From: Sporothrix humicola
Taxonomy: Eukaryota; Ascomycota; Sordariomycetes; Ophiostomatales; Ophiostomataceae
Length of the DNA stretch: 64,000 nt
Direction: 5' to 3'
NCBI GenBank assembly: GCA_021396245.1
Contig: WNYE01000020.1
Span: forward strand, 62,001 to 126,000
Under the pieces are notes generated by a model. It was not told the DNA's origin and did not search any database. It saw only the letters and a list, made by a program, of their open reading frames with translations. Position numbers and translations under genes: made by a program. Of this stretch, positions 44,814 through 55,472 are shown in pieces. Positions within the stretch are counted from its first letter, which is position 1. Each line of letters opens with the position of its first letter.

Positions 44814-47800
44814 TTAAGCAACACCGGTCGCCCGACGCACTGTCCGCCGTGCACCCTCGCCAGTCACGGTGATGGAACCGTCCATCTCGAGACCACGCAG
44901 GGCCTCAGCCATGTCAGCCGACTCAATCGCCACACTTGCGCCCTCAGCCATGCGCCGTGCCACTTCCGAGTACCGCATGCTTGTCTGGCCGCCCGTCAGG
45001 GCCTCGTCAAGCATGCGCAAAACAGCAGCACGCAGATCGGCCTTGCGCTTGCGCTCGGCGGCGCTCGTGCCCTCAGTCAGCAGAGACATGTCAATGCGAC
45101 CCTGAGCGTCGGTGGCAGCCGTCTTGAGCGCAGATTGGATCAGGCGGTAGGCCTCGCGCACGTCGTCGCCAGTGACCTCGGACGACAGGCGCATCTTGGC
45201 GTGGGCCTCGGCCAGACGGATCATGGACTCGAGCTGACGCGTCGTGGCGGTGATACGCTTCTCGGCAGCGCGCACGTCCTGGCCCAGCTTGCGCATCTCG
45301 ACGTACGCCTCTACAAGAGCCTGGCCAGCCTCGGTCGACAGAACAGGGTGAACGTTGGCGCGAGCATACGAGATGTATGAAGTCAGGAACTCAACGGGGA
45401 GGATCTCGTTGGCAGAGCGCGCAGACTGCGGCTTGTCCTCGAGGTACATGGACAGCAGATGCTTGGCCATGCGGCGATCGGTCTTCTCGTCGGCACGATC
45501 GAGGATCAGGTACACCAGATCGAAACGAGACAAAAGTGTGGGCGGCAGGTCAATGTTCTGGGGGACAGGCAGGTCTGGGTTGTAGCGACTGCCAATGGGG
45601 TTGGCCGAGGCTAGGATACTGGTGCGCGCATTGAGCGTTGTGATGATACCCGCCTTGGCGACGGACACCGTCTGCTGCTCCATGACTTCGTGCAGAACAG
45701 ACCGTGTGCTTTCACCCATCTTGTCGAACTCGTCGATGCAGCAGACACCGCCGTCGGACAGAACCAGCGCACCAGACTCGAGGACCAGCTGCCGTGTCTC
45801 AGGATCGCGCGCAACGTAGGCCGTCAGACCGACAGCAGACGAACCCTTGCCACTGGTGTAGACACCACGGGGCGCAATCTTGTGGATGTAGCCGAGCATC
45901 TGCGACTTGGCCGTGGACGGGTCACCGCACAGTAGAACGTTGATATCGCCACGGTAACGGGGGCTGCCGCCCTTCTTGAAGGACTTGTTGGTGCCGCCAA
46001 AGAGCTGCAGCAGAATGCCCTTCTTGACGTCGTCCATCTCGTAGATCGAAGGGGCCAGCGACCGCGACAGAAGGTCGTAGACGTCAGCACGTGCGCCAGT
46101 CTCCTTGATCTTAGCCTCTTCCTCGGGCGTGAACGTCCGAGTCTCCTCCATGCGGTTGCCACCAGCATCACCGCCGCTGGTCTCGTTCTGCTCGGCCAAG
46201 ATGGCCGCCTCAACATCGTCATCGTCGAGATCGAGCGTCGACGGGTCAATGCCCAGCCGCTTGGCGTCGACCTTTTGGATGTGCAGCACGTCGACGTAGG
46301 TCTTGTGCACGCTGTTGATGGTGCGCTGGCGCGGGTTGACGCGGACAGGGCTGACACGGAAGATGCCCGTGATCAGAACACGGTCACCAGCCTTGCAGAA
46401 ATCGACCAGCTCATTGTACACGCAGACCGACACAGAGTGAGGGGTTTGACCAGCAGGGACAGCGTCAGGCGTCTCCTGCAGCTTGATGACCTGCTTGTCC
46501 TCAAAGATACAGCGGTTGTGGACGATCTGCATAGAGTTCATGGTGCCGCAGCTGGGCCGTGGGCACTTGGTCGGCTCACGGATCTTACCACGATCAAGAC
46601 TGACAGTGACGGAGTGGTTGCATGCCTGGCACTTGAAGAAAGCATCCTTCATGTCGGGGATGACGGGCGTGGTGCGAATAACAAGGCCCTTGATGGAAAT
46701 GAGACGGTCCATGTCGGACGGGTTGAGCTCGCGCAGGTTGGTGGACTTGTCGAGGCCAAAGGGACGCACAATGTAGACCGTCTTGCTGACATCATCCTCG
46801 AGGGTTTGGGCAGCCTGTGTGGCCGCATGTGCTGCTTGCTGAGAGGCACGCGGCGTTGCGGGCGGCTCTTCGCTGCGCTCAGAGCTGGGAAAGTTGAGAT
46901 CTGAGCTCTGACTAACACTCTGGGCACGGCCACCGTTGCCGGCGCTGCTCTGGGAAATGGCGGCAGCCGCAGCCTTTTGGCGAGTGACCTCGGTGTGGGC
47001 GAGCTCTAACATGAGATCGTGCACAGACTGGTCCATAATGGGCACGATTTCCTGCGGGTAGGCCTGGGCCTGGTACCACAGCTTGTTGGTGCGCGGATAG
47101 GCCTTGAGATCGCGCACGTCGACATAAAGGCGCGAAGAGCCCAGCAGCAGCATGTTCTGCATGGTCTCCCAGTAGGGCTTGGACTCCGCATCGGGCAGGC
47201 CCTCGGTCTCAGCCTCGGTCATGCCATCGAGCCACATGCGGTACTTCTTGGTGAAATTGCGCAGGAAGTCCTTGAAGGAGGCAAACGTGTCGTCAATGGA
47301 CACAGTCGTACCCCAAATCAAGCTCTGGCTCAGGCCACCGAGAGCCTGCGCCTCGGACGTGTCTGGGTTGTTGTTAGCAAAGGAGCCCGTCTCCGAGCCT
47401 GGCGTCATGCCGTCACTAAGAACATGGCCAGCATCGTCGAGCATGATGCGGCGTGGAGGCGCACGAGGCGTCCGCAGAGCATCTGAGTTGATGTCGCCAC
47501 GGCGCGAGCGGCCAGGGCCAACCGACCCTGAGCGCTGGTCGACGAAAAGGTTGCTGCTTTCGCTGCGCAGGTCGGACTGGAAGCCAAGGTGGTGGCCGGG
47601 GCTGGAGCTGGGGTCGTAGCGGATAGGGGAAGATTCTGAATGTGTTAGACAAGTTTTAGAAGGTCATTGTATGTTCTGTCTCTTCTTCCTTCTTCAAACT
47701 CACCTCCAAGAAGGCCACGGCTGGCGCGTGGTGTGCGGTCACCAGCAGACACGCTCTGCGTCTCGTGTGCAAGCGGCGAGCTCGGTGCCAAGCCACGCAT

Positions 47801-48082
47801 CGGGTGGTCGGCATCGTGAATTGCGTCCTGGGTGCTCTGGGTATCACTCATCTGGCGCAGCGGCGACGAAGCACCGCCCATGTTGACGTCCGCCGCCGGT
47901 GACGACTCGTAGAGCATCGGGCTGGATTGCAGCTGCGACGACGGCGCCCGTTGGCTGCGGGGAGTGCCTGTCGCCGCTGCTCCCGCAGGACTACTGCGGC
48001 CTTGGCCATTGCGTGTGCTGCGGCCGCTGGGCGTGCCCGCCTGGGAGCTCCGCGTTGTGCGGCGGCCCGAGGGGGAAGACAT
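44814..48082 (-). CDS. MCM4: Replicative helicase subunit Mcm4
   Basis: Exons are 48082-47704 and 47635-44814 (GTGAGT donor, CAG acceptor), giving 1066 aa. Mcm4 is one of six AAA+ subunits of the MCM2-7 helicase loaded at origins. The N-terminus (about 1-200) is a disordered Ser/Pro tail with many SP/TP and SSP sites, the usual CDK and DDK target region. The zinc motif CQACNHS...CPRPSCGT lies near residues 460-485. The AAA+ core has Walker A GDPSTAKSQ (about 696), Walker B CIDEFDKM (about 758), sensor 1 ASANPIGSRYN and the arginine-finger segment LLSRFDLVYLI. A winged-helix domain ends the protein. It is somewhat longer than yeast Mcm4 because of the N-terminal tail. Divergent from RET3. Confidence 0.97.
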
Positions 48083-49100
48083 GTTGTGTGGGTTGCGAGA
48101 TTGTAAGTTGGGGAGGTTGTTCGGCGTCTCCTACAGTGTTGTCGTCGTGGGAGAGGAGAGCAACGACAGGAGAGTGTTGTTTGGGTATCGTGAGAATGAA
48201 TCAAAACAGAGATGAAAGTGGGAGAATGAAAAAGAGGGAAAGAGGAATGCAAAGAATGAAAATTGGGGAAAGACAGGAAAGAGGGTCAATGGCGCAGGGA
48301 AGGAGGGATGCGCACAGAGACATGGGCAAAAAAAGAGGAAGGCGCGGCCCACCACGACTGCATGATGGGCTGGGAAATGGCAGTAAAAACGCGAGTTTAA
48401 TTGAGACGCGTCAAAAGGGAGGTGGAGGGGGATCTTGACGCGTTATTTCGCGTAAAGTGGTTTTGGCCGTATAGCGTGTGATTGGTCCAATTATAAGGGT
48501 CCACTTTTCCAGCTCGAGGTGAACGATCCATCAGGCTGGGTGGAAGTGAACACTTTTAAAGTGATTTGAAGAAAGCAGTGGTCAAACCTGTTGTCAAGGT
48601 TATAGAATGAATAATTGGCCTTCAGGCGAGTCGATCCATTCGCCTTCTGGAGCTATAGTATGATAAAATAGTACCTCTTTGGAAGCCTTCAAGACAACGC
48701 TCAAAATAACAATGAGAACCCTCGCTCTTCCAGTGATATTTCCATTTGATCTCATATTCCATGTCACCATTGAGTAGCGGCTATTGGAAAACACAAATAT
48801 AATATCTTAAATGCTCCTCTATCAGCGTGTTGGTCGACATTGAGACTATCTCAGTGAGTCCACTCTCTCACTGAGATGCCCCACTAGCGTCTGCTTACCT
48901 AATTTCTCCACCATCCCCGAAGCTCCCAATTGTTTTTCCGGCGCGGCGGGCAGCTGCCCACCTTCCACATGCTTAGCTGTCAATTCGGGGACCCCTTTCC
49001 TTGAACGACCGTCCATCGCATCGACGCTTCATCACAACAACAGCTCCTCCACCATCCACCCAACCCACCCGCATCCTCCCCCCGCATTTTCTTCTACACA
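48083..49100. other. Divergent intergenic region, MCM4 / RET3
   Basis: 48180-48340 is purine-rich on + (CT-rich on MCM4's coding strand). A cluster of G1/S-type sites follows at 48388-48453. The remainder up to 49100 is unremarkable, with a C-rich stretch just before the RET3 start. Confidence 0.6.
48388..48453. promoter_or_regulatory. Cluster of MCB/E2F-like sites upstream of MCM4
   Basis: Within 66 bases there are two exact MCB boxes ACGCGT (48406-48411 and 48438-48443), a TTTCGCGT (48446-48453) and AACGCGA (48388-48394). They lie 306-371 bases upstream of the MCM4 start. In yeasts, ACGCGT and TTTCGCG-type sites recruit MBF to switch on replication genes at G1/S, and MCM genes are known targets. 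Binding here is inferred. Confidence 0.6.
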
Positions 49101-49694
49101 ATGGCGCCCGGACTATCGCTATACTCGGTCAAGGCCGTCATGATCCTGGCCGACGACGGCTCGCGGGTCTTTGCAAAGTACTACACACCGCCCCACCAGG
49201 CACCGACGGGAGCTCCTGGCTCGACAACAAACCCATTTGCCGATGTCAAGGCGCAGAAGACGTTTGAAAAGGGCCTGCTCGAGAAGACGGCCAAGCAGAA
49301 CTCAGACATTCTGCTGTACGACAACCATATTGTGCTGTACAAGGCCGAGTCGGACGTGACCATGTATGTCGTGGGCAGCCCCGACGAGAACGAGGTGCTG
49401 CTCTACAACGTTGTCCTGACGATCCGCGACTCGCTGCACCTGCTGCTCAAGCAGTCGATCGACAAGCGCACGCTGATCGAGTGCTACGACATCCTTGCGC
49501 TTGCCATGGACGAGATTATCGACGACGGCGTCATTCTCGAGACAGATCCGAGCATTGTCGTCACGCGCGTCAGCAAGGCACCGACACAGGACGTCAACAT
49601 TGGCCGCATCGACCCCTTCAGCGAGCAGGGCGTCAACCAGTTGGCACAAATGGGCAGAAACAAGATCTCGGACTGGCTGCGGCAGGGCCTGTAG
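49101..49694 (+). CDS. RET3: Coatomer subunit zeta (zeta-COP)
   Basis: Single exon, 197 aa. Zeta-COP is a small subunit of the COPI coat for Golgi-to-ER retrograde transport and pairs with gamma-COP. The whole length is the AP-sigma/zeta longin-like fold: LYSVKAVMILADDGSRVFAKYY at the N-terminus, ILLYDNHIVLYK, MYVVGSPDENEVLLYNV, and the end MGRNKISDWLRQGL. A Pro/Gly/Thr insert (about residues 33-50) follows the first strand, as in other filamentous fungi. Length is typical. Confidence 0.96.
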   Translation: MAPGLSLYSVKAVMILADDGSRVFAKYYTPPHQAPTGAPGSTTNPFADVKAQKTFEKGLLEKTAKQNSDILLYDNHIVLYKAESDVTMYVVGSPDENEVLLYNVVLTIRDSLHLLLKQSIDKRTLIECYDILALAMDEIIDDGVILETDPSIVVTRVSKAPTQDVNIGRIDPFSEQGVNQLAQMGRNKISDWLRQGL

Positions 49695-50076
49695 GATGCG
49701 CGCGTTTCAGGCAGGAGATGGTCCAGCGCGGGCGCAGATTTGCTCGAAAGGATAGGGCAAGGTTCAGAGATGCGATAGTCTTTCCGGATGGCTCTTGCTC
49801 CTCGTTCTTCTTGGGGATTCATTTTTAATTATGTCACGTCAGCGTGAATATCTTTTTCTGTTTGTTTCTCTCATTTTTTTGTTATGCACTGGGAGTTCTT
49901 TGTTTTAGGGATAATATAAAAGGGCAAAAAAGAACAAGTCGCTTTTAGTTTCCAGGCCCTTGGCCATCGTCTAGATATCTATTAATTGGAAGAAATGACG
50001 AAATGATGGCAAAGGGTTAGAAAATGAAGAAAGTGGAAGAAAGATCGCTATGTGTTTATGGTTGAAAGTGCCCCGT
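49695..50076. other. Convergent 3' intergenic region
   Basis: 382 bases between the RET3 and SUA5 stops, AT-rich after 49810. It holds the two 3' UTRs. Nothing else is visible. Confidence 0.6.
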
Positions 50077-51564
50077 CTACCGCACTTCAGATGCCGCCTT
50101 GCGCAGACGGTTCATGACGGCCGCCGCCATATCATCGCCACGGTCGTCGATGCCCTCAATCAGAATGACATCCGCTCCACGGGCATCCAAGTCTCGCAGA
50201 CACGAGAAGAGGCCGTGGGCAATGCTCGAAAGATCGCGGCCAAGATCGAGCTCCAGAACCTTTATTCCAGGAGGTAAAGTATACACCTCTAGATGGTAGG
50301 TCACCCCGCTATCACCGTTGCTGTCGCTGCTTGTGACTTTTCCGTTTGCTGCACCCTTCTTCAGCCCCTCCAGAGATGGCCACGTGCTCGTCCGGACAAC
50401 ACCAACAGTACCGCCTTGCTGGCCAACACTCTGAACATCCTCCAACAGATCAACCTGCGAGCGAGCAGCTCCAGACGTCCGCCAGCCCTCGTACAAGACG
50501 ACACGAGCCTTGGGGCTGTAGTGCTTGTACTTCATGCCCGGTGCACGCGGCTTTAGTTCGGCTTCTTCCTGCTTCTTCTCCTGCTGCTGCTTCGCATCCC
50601 CTTCAACATGATTGCCGCCTTGGGCCACATCGTGGTATGCCCGCTCGACACGTTCCCAGCCAGGCACACTCCGTAGTTCGGCCAGACTGGTGCCACCAGG
50701 CCGAAGGATAACCGGAGGGTCACATAGTCCATCAACAACTGTGCTTTCAACGCCGACACCGCACGCTCCGCCGTCCAGGACCACTTCAATGCGGCCGTTC
50801 AGATCGTCCACCACGTGCTGTGCCGTCGTAGGCGAGGGCCGCGTCGATGCATTAGCCGACGGGCCCGCAAGCGGTGCATCAGCAAGGCGAATGAGAGTGC
50901 GCGTGAGCGGCGAAGCTGGCAAACGTGCACCAAACGTCGGCAAGCCAGCCGTCACTTCGGGAGCCAATGTCCACGCTGGGTCTGCATCCGGCGAAGACGG
51001 GACTGGCAGCAGGATCGTCAACGGGCCCGGCCAAAAACGCTCCACCAGCGGACGATAAATGGCGGGCAGGTCTCTTCCACGGCCCAAAAGGTTCCGAAGC
51101 ATATCCAAATCGCAAACGTGCACAATCAACGGGTTATCCGAGGGCCGGCCTTTGACGGAGAAGATACCGCGGACAGCCCCGCTCCGCCTAGCATCGGCAC
51201 CCAAACCATACACCGTCTCAGTGGGGAAACCGACAGGCGTATCGGTGTTGCGAATGCAATCTGCTGCCGTCATAAGAGCTTCCAGTCCGGGAGCAGACTC
51301 GGCAGCGTCCCAGTGGTCAAGAGGCGATGCAGGAGAGGTGGTGGATGTGGCGGATGTGGGAACAGGCCGAAACCGGCCCAACGAGTCCGGGTCTGGCACC
51401 GGGAGGATGCGTGTCGTGTGCATTGTGGATGGTTGAGAGGGGTATAAAGAGGCTGAAAATGAGGAAGAACAAAAAGACGATGGAAAAGAAGAGGAATTAC
51501 GCTTAAATCGAGAAGTGGGGCCGGAATGAAGACAAGATGTAGTGTTTAGGAAAGGGCGATGCAC
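50077..51564 (-). CDS. SUA5: Threonylcarbamoyl-AMP synthase Sua5 (two possible starts)
   Basis: Single exon. Makes threonylcarbamoyl-AMP from Thr, bicarbonate and ATP, the first step of the t6A37 modification of ANN-decoding tRNAs. The YrdC domain has PVGFPTETVYGLGAD, the KGRPSDNPL motif and FWPGPLTILLP. The C-terminal Sua5 domain follows a Gln/Lys-rich linker (KYKHYSPKARVVLY onward). The ATG at 51564 gives 495 aa; the in-frame ATG at 51423 (MHTTRILPVPD) gives 448 aa. The 47 residues between them contain no Asp or Glu, have several Arg/Lys and are rich in Ser and Phe, like a mitochondrial presequence. t6A is needed in both cytosol and mitochondria, so both starts may be used. Confidence 0.94.
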   Translation of the reverse strand: MHRPFLNTTSCLHSGPTSRFKRNSSSFPSSFCSSSFSASLYPSQPSTMHTTRILPVPDPDSLGRFRPVPTSATSTTSPASPLDHWDAAESAPGLEALMTAADCIRNTDTPVGFPTETVYGLGADARRSGAVRGIFSVKGRPSDNPLIVHVCDLDMLRNLLGRGRDLPAIYRPLVERFWPGPLTILLPVPSSPDADPAWTLAPEVTAGLPTFGARLPASPLTRTLIRLADAPLAGPSANASTRPSPTTAQHVVDDLNGRIEVVLDGGACGVGVESTVVDGLCDPPVILRPGGTSLAELRSVPGWERVERAYHDVAQGGNHVEGDAKQQQEKKQEEAELKPRAPGMKYKHYSPKARVVLYEGWRTSGAARSQVDLLEDVQSVGQQGGTVGVVRTSTWPSLEGLKKGAANGKVTSSDSNGDSGVTYHLEVYTLPPGIKVLELDLGRDLSSIAHGLFSCLRDLDARGADVILIEGIDDRGDDMAAAVMNRLRKAASEVR

Positions 51565-52247
51565 TGAAGATGACGTTGATGGTGAAAAAGACGAAAAAGG
51601 AAGGAGTGAATTGACTCGGCGAGGCGCCGACCAGCGGGCAGGCAGTTGACAGTGTGAGAGCGCCGTCTTGACTTTGTGTGAGGCTATTGTGAGATTGTGT
51701 GATTTTTGCGCGAATTCTATGTTGAAAAGCGCCGTTATAAAAAGTTTTGTTGTCTAAAAGAATGTGGTGAGAATTTCTATGTTTGCACCTCCTCGGGCTT
51801 ATTCAGAATTTTTTTGGAGCCAGCCTTGGGCAATAAGAGTCATAAAGCGTCATTCTGCCGCCGCTAGCCAGCCTCGCGCCTTCCTCACAACGACAACAAA
51901 GATAAAGTCGCTAAAGGAAGGAGCATGCTCCAATGCCATGAAAAGTGCATATAAATAAGTGAAAATAAAAATTATTCAATTCTAATCAAACCTGTCACCA
52001 TTATTTTGGTATCTCATGGATGCATCCCAAGCTAACGACTATGTAAAATGTGAAATAAAGAACGAGCAATTACCACCCAAACAACGAACGCTCACATAGC
52101 AAAGGTTTATATGAAAAATGACAAAAAAAAAGGGGGGGGGGGGCCAAAAAAGGCCAAAAAAGAGACACTCCAAAATGTGAATATGCAATAAAAAGTCAAG
52201 AAAGACAAAATGCAATGTCCCATACCAAAGCAGAAAAAAAAGAGGCA
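51565..52247. other. Intergenic region, SUA5 5' flank / KIC1 3' flank
   Basis: Contains a 12-base G run at 52132-52143, directly preceded by nine A and followed by two GGCCAAAAAA copies. This is a low-complexity spot prone to sequencing error. The rest is AT-rich, and I see no gene. Confidence 0.55.
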
Positions 52248-55200
52248 TCACTCGTCAATCTGCGCATCTGGACGCACACCGCCGACGCCGCCAACGCCTG
52301 CCCGTCGGACAGGCAGACTCGTCACGTACGTGTTTGTAAAGCTGAGATGCTGCTTGAAGCTGTCGAGAAGTCGCTTCATCTCATCGCGCACCTCCTCACG
52401 CGAGCCCAATCCTTGCATGACGTGCGGCGAAGGCGGGCCAGGAAGAGGCGGGAGTGAGAAGGTGTCGTCGAACGTGTGCGTGCCATCGGTAAATGTGTCA
52501 CGATGGACACCGTTGAGGTCGTTGTCGGTCTCGTTGCCGCTGACATACTCTTCGGCATCGACAAATTCAGGGTCGCCGTAGCCGTCGCTGATGCTGGAGC
52601 TGTCGCCTCCATTTTGCTGGACCGCATATCCATTGGCATTCGCATTGCTGTTGCCGTTGTTGCCATAGGTGTTTCCGTTTCCGTGGTCGTCCGTGCTGTA
52701 AGCCATGCCGACTTGTGGGCCGGGACCGGAACCTGACGAGCCATTGGAGCGGTTCATCCGCTGGCCAAACGAGCCGCCACGGTCGCGACCGCCGCGTTCA
52801 CCACGAGACCCTCGGCCACCAAACGCTGCACCACGGCCGCCACGGAAACCACCATTAAATGAGCCGCCAGCCATATGCTGTTGTTGCTGCTGCTGCTGCT
52901 CTTCAGACATGTACCGAGGATCCTGGTACTCGTCGCCTGTGTAGACACCTGTGGTGTTGAGGTAACTTTCGATGGCCCGCCGCTGTCGCCGGTCGGCCTC
53001 GTCATCTGGATCGCCCATACCGACACTGCCACCGCTACCACCATGCACGCCATTGATATGGAAGCTTGGAGGCGGCGCAAAGCCAGGACCAAGGCCAAGA
53101 CCGGTGGTCGCCTGTTGTTGTTGCTGCTGCATAGGACCACCATTCGAGACAGAAGATGCAACCATGTGCGCAAACTCAGAGTCGTCCGAAACGTAAATCG
53201 ATGGTTCACGGTTTGTCGAGCTGATGGGCTGGTAGATGGACGAGTGCCGCTCCAAATCAAACGGATTCGCCATACCCATATCCGAGCCCGTCATGGACAC
53301 GGCATCTGAGTTGGCCGTCGAGGGCCGTGTGACCTCGGGGAGCGGGTCTGGCAAACTCTCGTCCAGGTCGATCAGACTGCTCACCGACATGCGGTTGTTG
53401 TTGCTGCCCTGGAGTGGCGGGACCATGAGATCAAACCCTTGAGAGGGCGTCTCGTAGCCTTGTGATGGAAGACCAACTGGGTCGGTGTGCTGGTGTACGA
53501 GAACGGCTGGCCGGCCCATGCTGATACTGTTGTTGTTGCTATTATTGTTGCTGCTGCGGCTGCCTCCGCGGCTGCTAGCAGGAGGCGTGCCCATATTGCT
53601 TCTTGTATCGCCCTCGTTGAATGGAAACCGAGACATTTCCGGGTTTGCAGACGCCGGTGGTGGCATCGTAGGGAATTTCCACTCTTGTGTGCGTCGGTTG
53701 TTCGGCAGGTCAGCCGGGTCACTGAGTGGTGGCCGGTTGTAGTCGTCATCGTTGTTGGCATTGTTGTTGCTGCTGCCGCCACCAAAGCTAAAATTGTAGT
53801 CCATGGATACACGGGGCGCAGCACTAGGTCCAGCACGAATCGTCTCCATGTCGGCAAACTGTGACGGCTCGCCGCCGAGGTCAATTTGTGACGCATCCAG
53901 GTCGATTAGCGACTCACGTAGTGTTGAGTGCAGAGAGTCGTCGCGCAGCGGGAGGTCAGATGTCGCCGTTGCACTGGCAGTCGGTGGCGGCGGAGGAGCG
54001 CCATAGTATTCGCGGGAATTGTCTTCGTAGTTGGTGATCGAGTCCGGGTCAAAGACCTTTTCGAGTGGCACTTTCACGACAGGAAGATTTGGTGGTGGTT
54101 GCCGGCGCCGGCCGCGGCCCCCATTCAGTCTTGATGGCCGTGGTGTTGCGCCATCTGCGAAACTGCCCGTACTGCCACCATCGTTACTGCCACCACCACC
54201 GAATCCGCCGAAACCATCAAACCCATTGAAACCGCCATTGTCACCGCCAGGCCCGCCAGGCCCGCCAGGTCCACGAACTGTATCGTAATCCACCTGTGTG
54301 CCATAGACGTCGTAGACAGCATTTGAGTCCGGGTTGGCCAGAACGCTACGGTCAAAGTCGAGCGTCGTGCTAAAGTTCCACTCGTCGTTGGCCAATGCCG
54401 TCGACGCCAGGTTGTCCATAGAAGGACCTTGGGCACCGCCGGGCGCGAAGAGCGACTTGCGTGTGCCACCCTGCGACTCCCACATCTTGTAGCCCTTAAC
54501 CAGCATTGCCAATGTGTCGGTCGGGTACATGCCAGACGTGCCAAAGATGTACGGATGCCGCTGGACCTGTTCAATGGGTGGGCGCTGTGTGGGATCGTCG
54601 GCCAAACAGAAAGCCACGAGGTCCTTCAGTTGGTGAGAGTATTTGTCTCCCTCGAGACGAGGTGTGTGTGTCTTCAGGTAGTTGCCGAGCTGGTGGTACG
54701 TAACGCCAGCGACAACGTTGGGTGGCAGACCCGAAGCAATCTCGAAGACCATGGAGCCGAACGCCCAAATGTCAACCTCAGTGCCGTAAGATGTGGACTG
54801 GTCAAACATCTCGGGTGCCATCCAATGTGGCGTGCCGATGACCGTAGACCGTTTATCGAACTTGGTCTCAATGACACCAGCGACACCAAAATCGCAAAGC
54901 TGCACACCACCGGCCTCGGTGACCAAAACATTGGCGCACTTGATGTCACGGTGGATGATGCCCTGGCGATGCACCCAGTAGATGGCCTCGGCGACCTCGC
55001 GCAGAATCGGGATGATCCACTTCTCCTGCAGGCCGCCGGGCGCCGTTGGCCGCATCAGCGTTGCCACACTGCCTCCGGCACAGTACTCGGTGATCATCCA
55101 CATAGCCTGGGCGACAGGCAGTGCATCCAAAAAGTAGTTGACGTTCTTGGCGCCGCCATCGCGCAGCAACTTGAGCGCACTGATTTCCTTGAGAAACTCG

Positions 55201-55472
55201 CTATACGTGTCAGCCCGTTTTGGGTCGAGTGTATCCGACTCTTCAATGTCGATAATCTTGACGGCAACGAGCTGTGACGACTTGAGGTCCTTGGCCTTGT
55301 ACACACGGCCATAGCTGCCCTTGCCGATCAGTTCTTGAAGCAGGTATGGCGGGACTTCTTTACCGGCTTTGACGCATTCGTCGGTGACGGCTTCCTGCAT
55401 TTTGACGGCATCATCGTATGCCTTTTGCCGCGTTGCCGAGTAGTCGGCGCCGCGTACTTGAAGCGTCGCCAT
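52248..55472 (-). CDS. KIC1: Ste20/GCK-family protein kinase (Kic1/Nak1/POD-6 type)
   Basis: Single exon, 1074 aa. Kinases of this group act upstream of the NDR kinase Cbk1/Orb6/COT-1 in the morphogenesis network controlling polarity and septation. The kinase domain (about 42-300) is complete: GKGSYGRVYKAK, VAVKIID, HRDIKCANVL (about 175), DFGVAG, and GTPHWMAPE with the GCK signature. An N-terminal extension (ATRQKAYDDAVKMQEAV) precedes it. The long C-terminal half is disordered and rich in Ser, Asn, Gly and Gln, with a poly-Gln run near 52880-52905. It includes an RGG-like stretch (about residues 874-910: FRGGRGAAFGGRG, RGERGGRDRGG). The end, LPVRRAGVGGVGGVRPDA, is not recognised. Assignment to Kic1/POD-6 rather than the SID-1 or MST-1 groups rests on the N-terminus and length. 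Confidence 0.85.
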   Translation of the reverse strand: MATLQVRGADYSATRQKAYDDAVKMQEAVTDECVKAGKEVPPYLLQELIGKGSYGRVYKAKDLKSSQLVAVKIIDIEESDTLDPKRADTYSEFLKEISALKLLRDGGAKNVNYFLDALPVAQAMWMITEYCAGGSVATLMRPTAPGGLQEKWIIPILREVAEAIYWVHRQGIIHRDIKCANVLVTEAGGVQLCDFGVAGVIETKFDKRSTVIGTPHWMAPEMFDQSTSYGTEVDIWAFGSMVFEIASGLPPNVVAGVTYHQLGNYLKTHTPRLEGDKYSHQLKDLVAFCLADDPTQRPPIEQVQRHPYIFGTSGMYPTDTLAMLVKGYKMWESQGGTRKSLFAPGGAQGPSMDNLASTALANDEWNFSTTLDFDRSVLANPDSNAVYDVYGTQVDYDTVRGPGGPGGPGGDNGGFNGFDGFGGFGGGGSNDGGSTGSFADGATPRPSRLNGGRGRRRQPPPNLPVVKVPLEKVFDPDSITNYEDNSREYYGAPPPPPTASATATSDLPLRDDSLHSTLRESLIDLDASQIDLGGEPSQFADMETIRAGPSAAPRVSMDYNFSFGGGSSNNNANNDDDYNRPPLSDPADLPNNRRTQEWKFPTMPPPASANPEMSRFPFNEGDTRSNMGTPPASSRGGSRSSNNNSNNNSISMGRPAVLVHQHTDPVGLPSQGYETPSQGFDLMVPPLQGSNNNRMSVSSLIDLDESLPDPLPEVTRPSTANSDAVSMTGSDMGMANPFDLERHSSIYQPISSTNREPSIYVSDDSEFAHMVASSVSNGGPMQQQQQQATTGLGLGPGFAPPPSFHINGVHGGSGGSVGMGDPDDEADRRQRRAIESYLNTTGVYTGDEYQDPRYMSEEQQQQQQQHMAGGSFNGGFRGGRGAAFGGRGSRGERGGRDRGGSFGQRMNRSNGSSGSGPGPQVGMAYSTDDHGNGNTYGNNGNSNANANGYAVQQNGGDSSSISDGYGDPEFVDAEEYVSGNETDNDLNGVHRDTFTDGTHTFDDTFSLPPLPGPPSPHVMQGLGSREEVRDEMKRLLDSFKQHLSFTNTYVTSLPVRRAGVGGVGGVRPDAQIDE

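Noticed and set aside
52132..52163. G12 run and GGCCAAAAAA direct repeat as a possible element end
   Set aside because: Simple low-complexity DNA with no inverted repeat or duplication; more likely slippage or a sequencing-prone spot.
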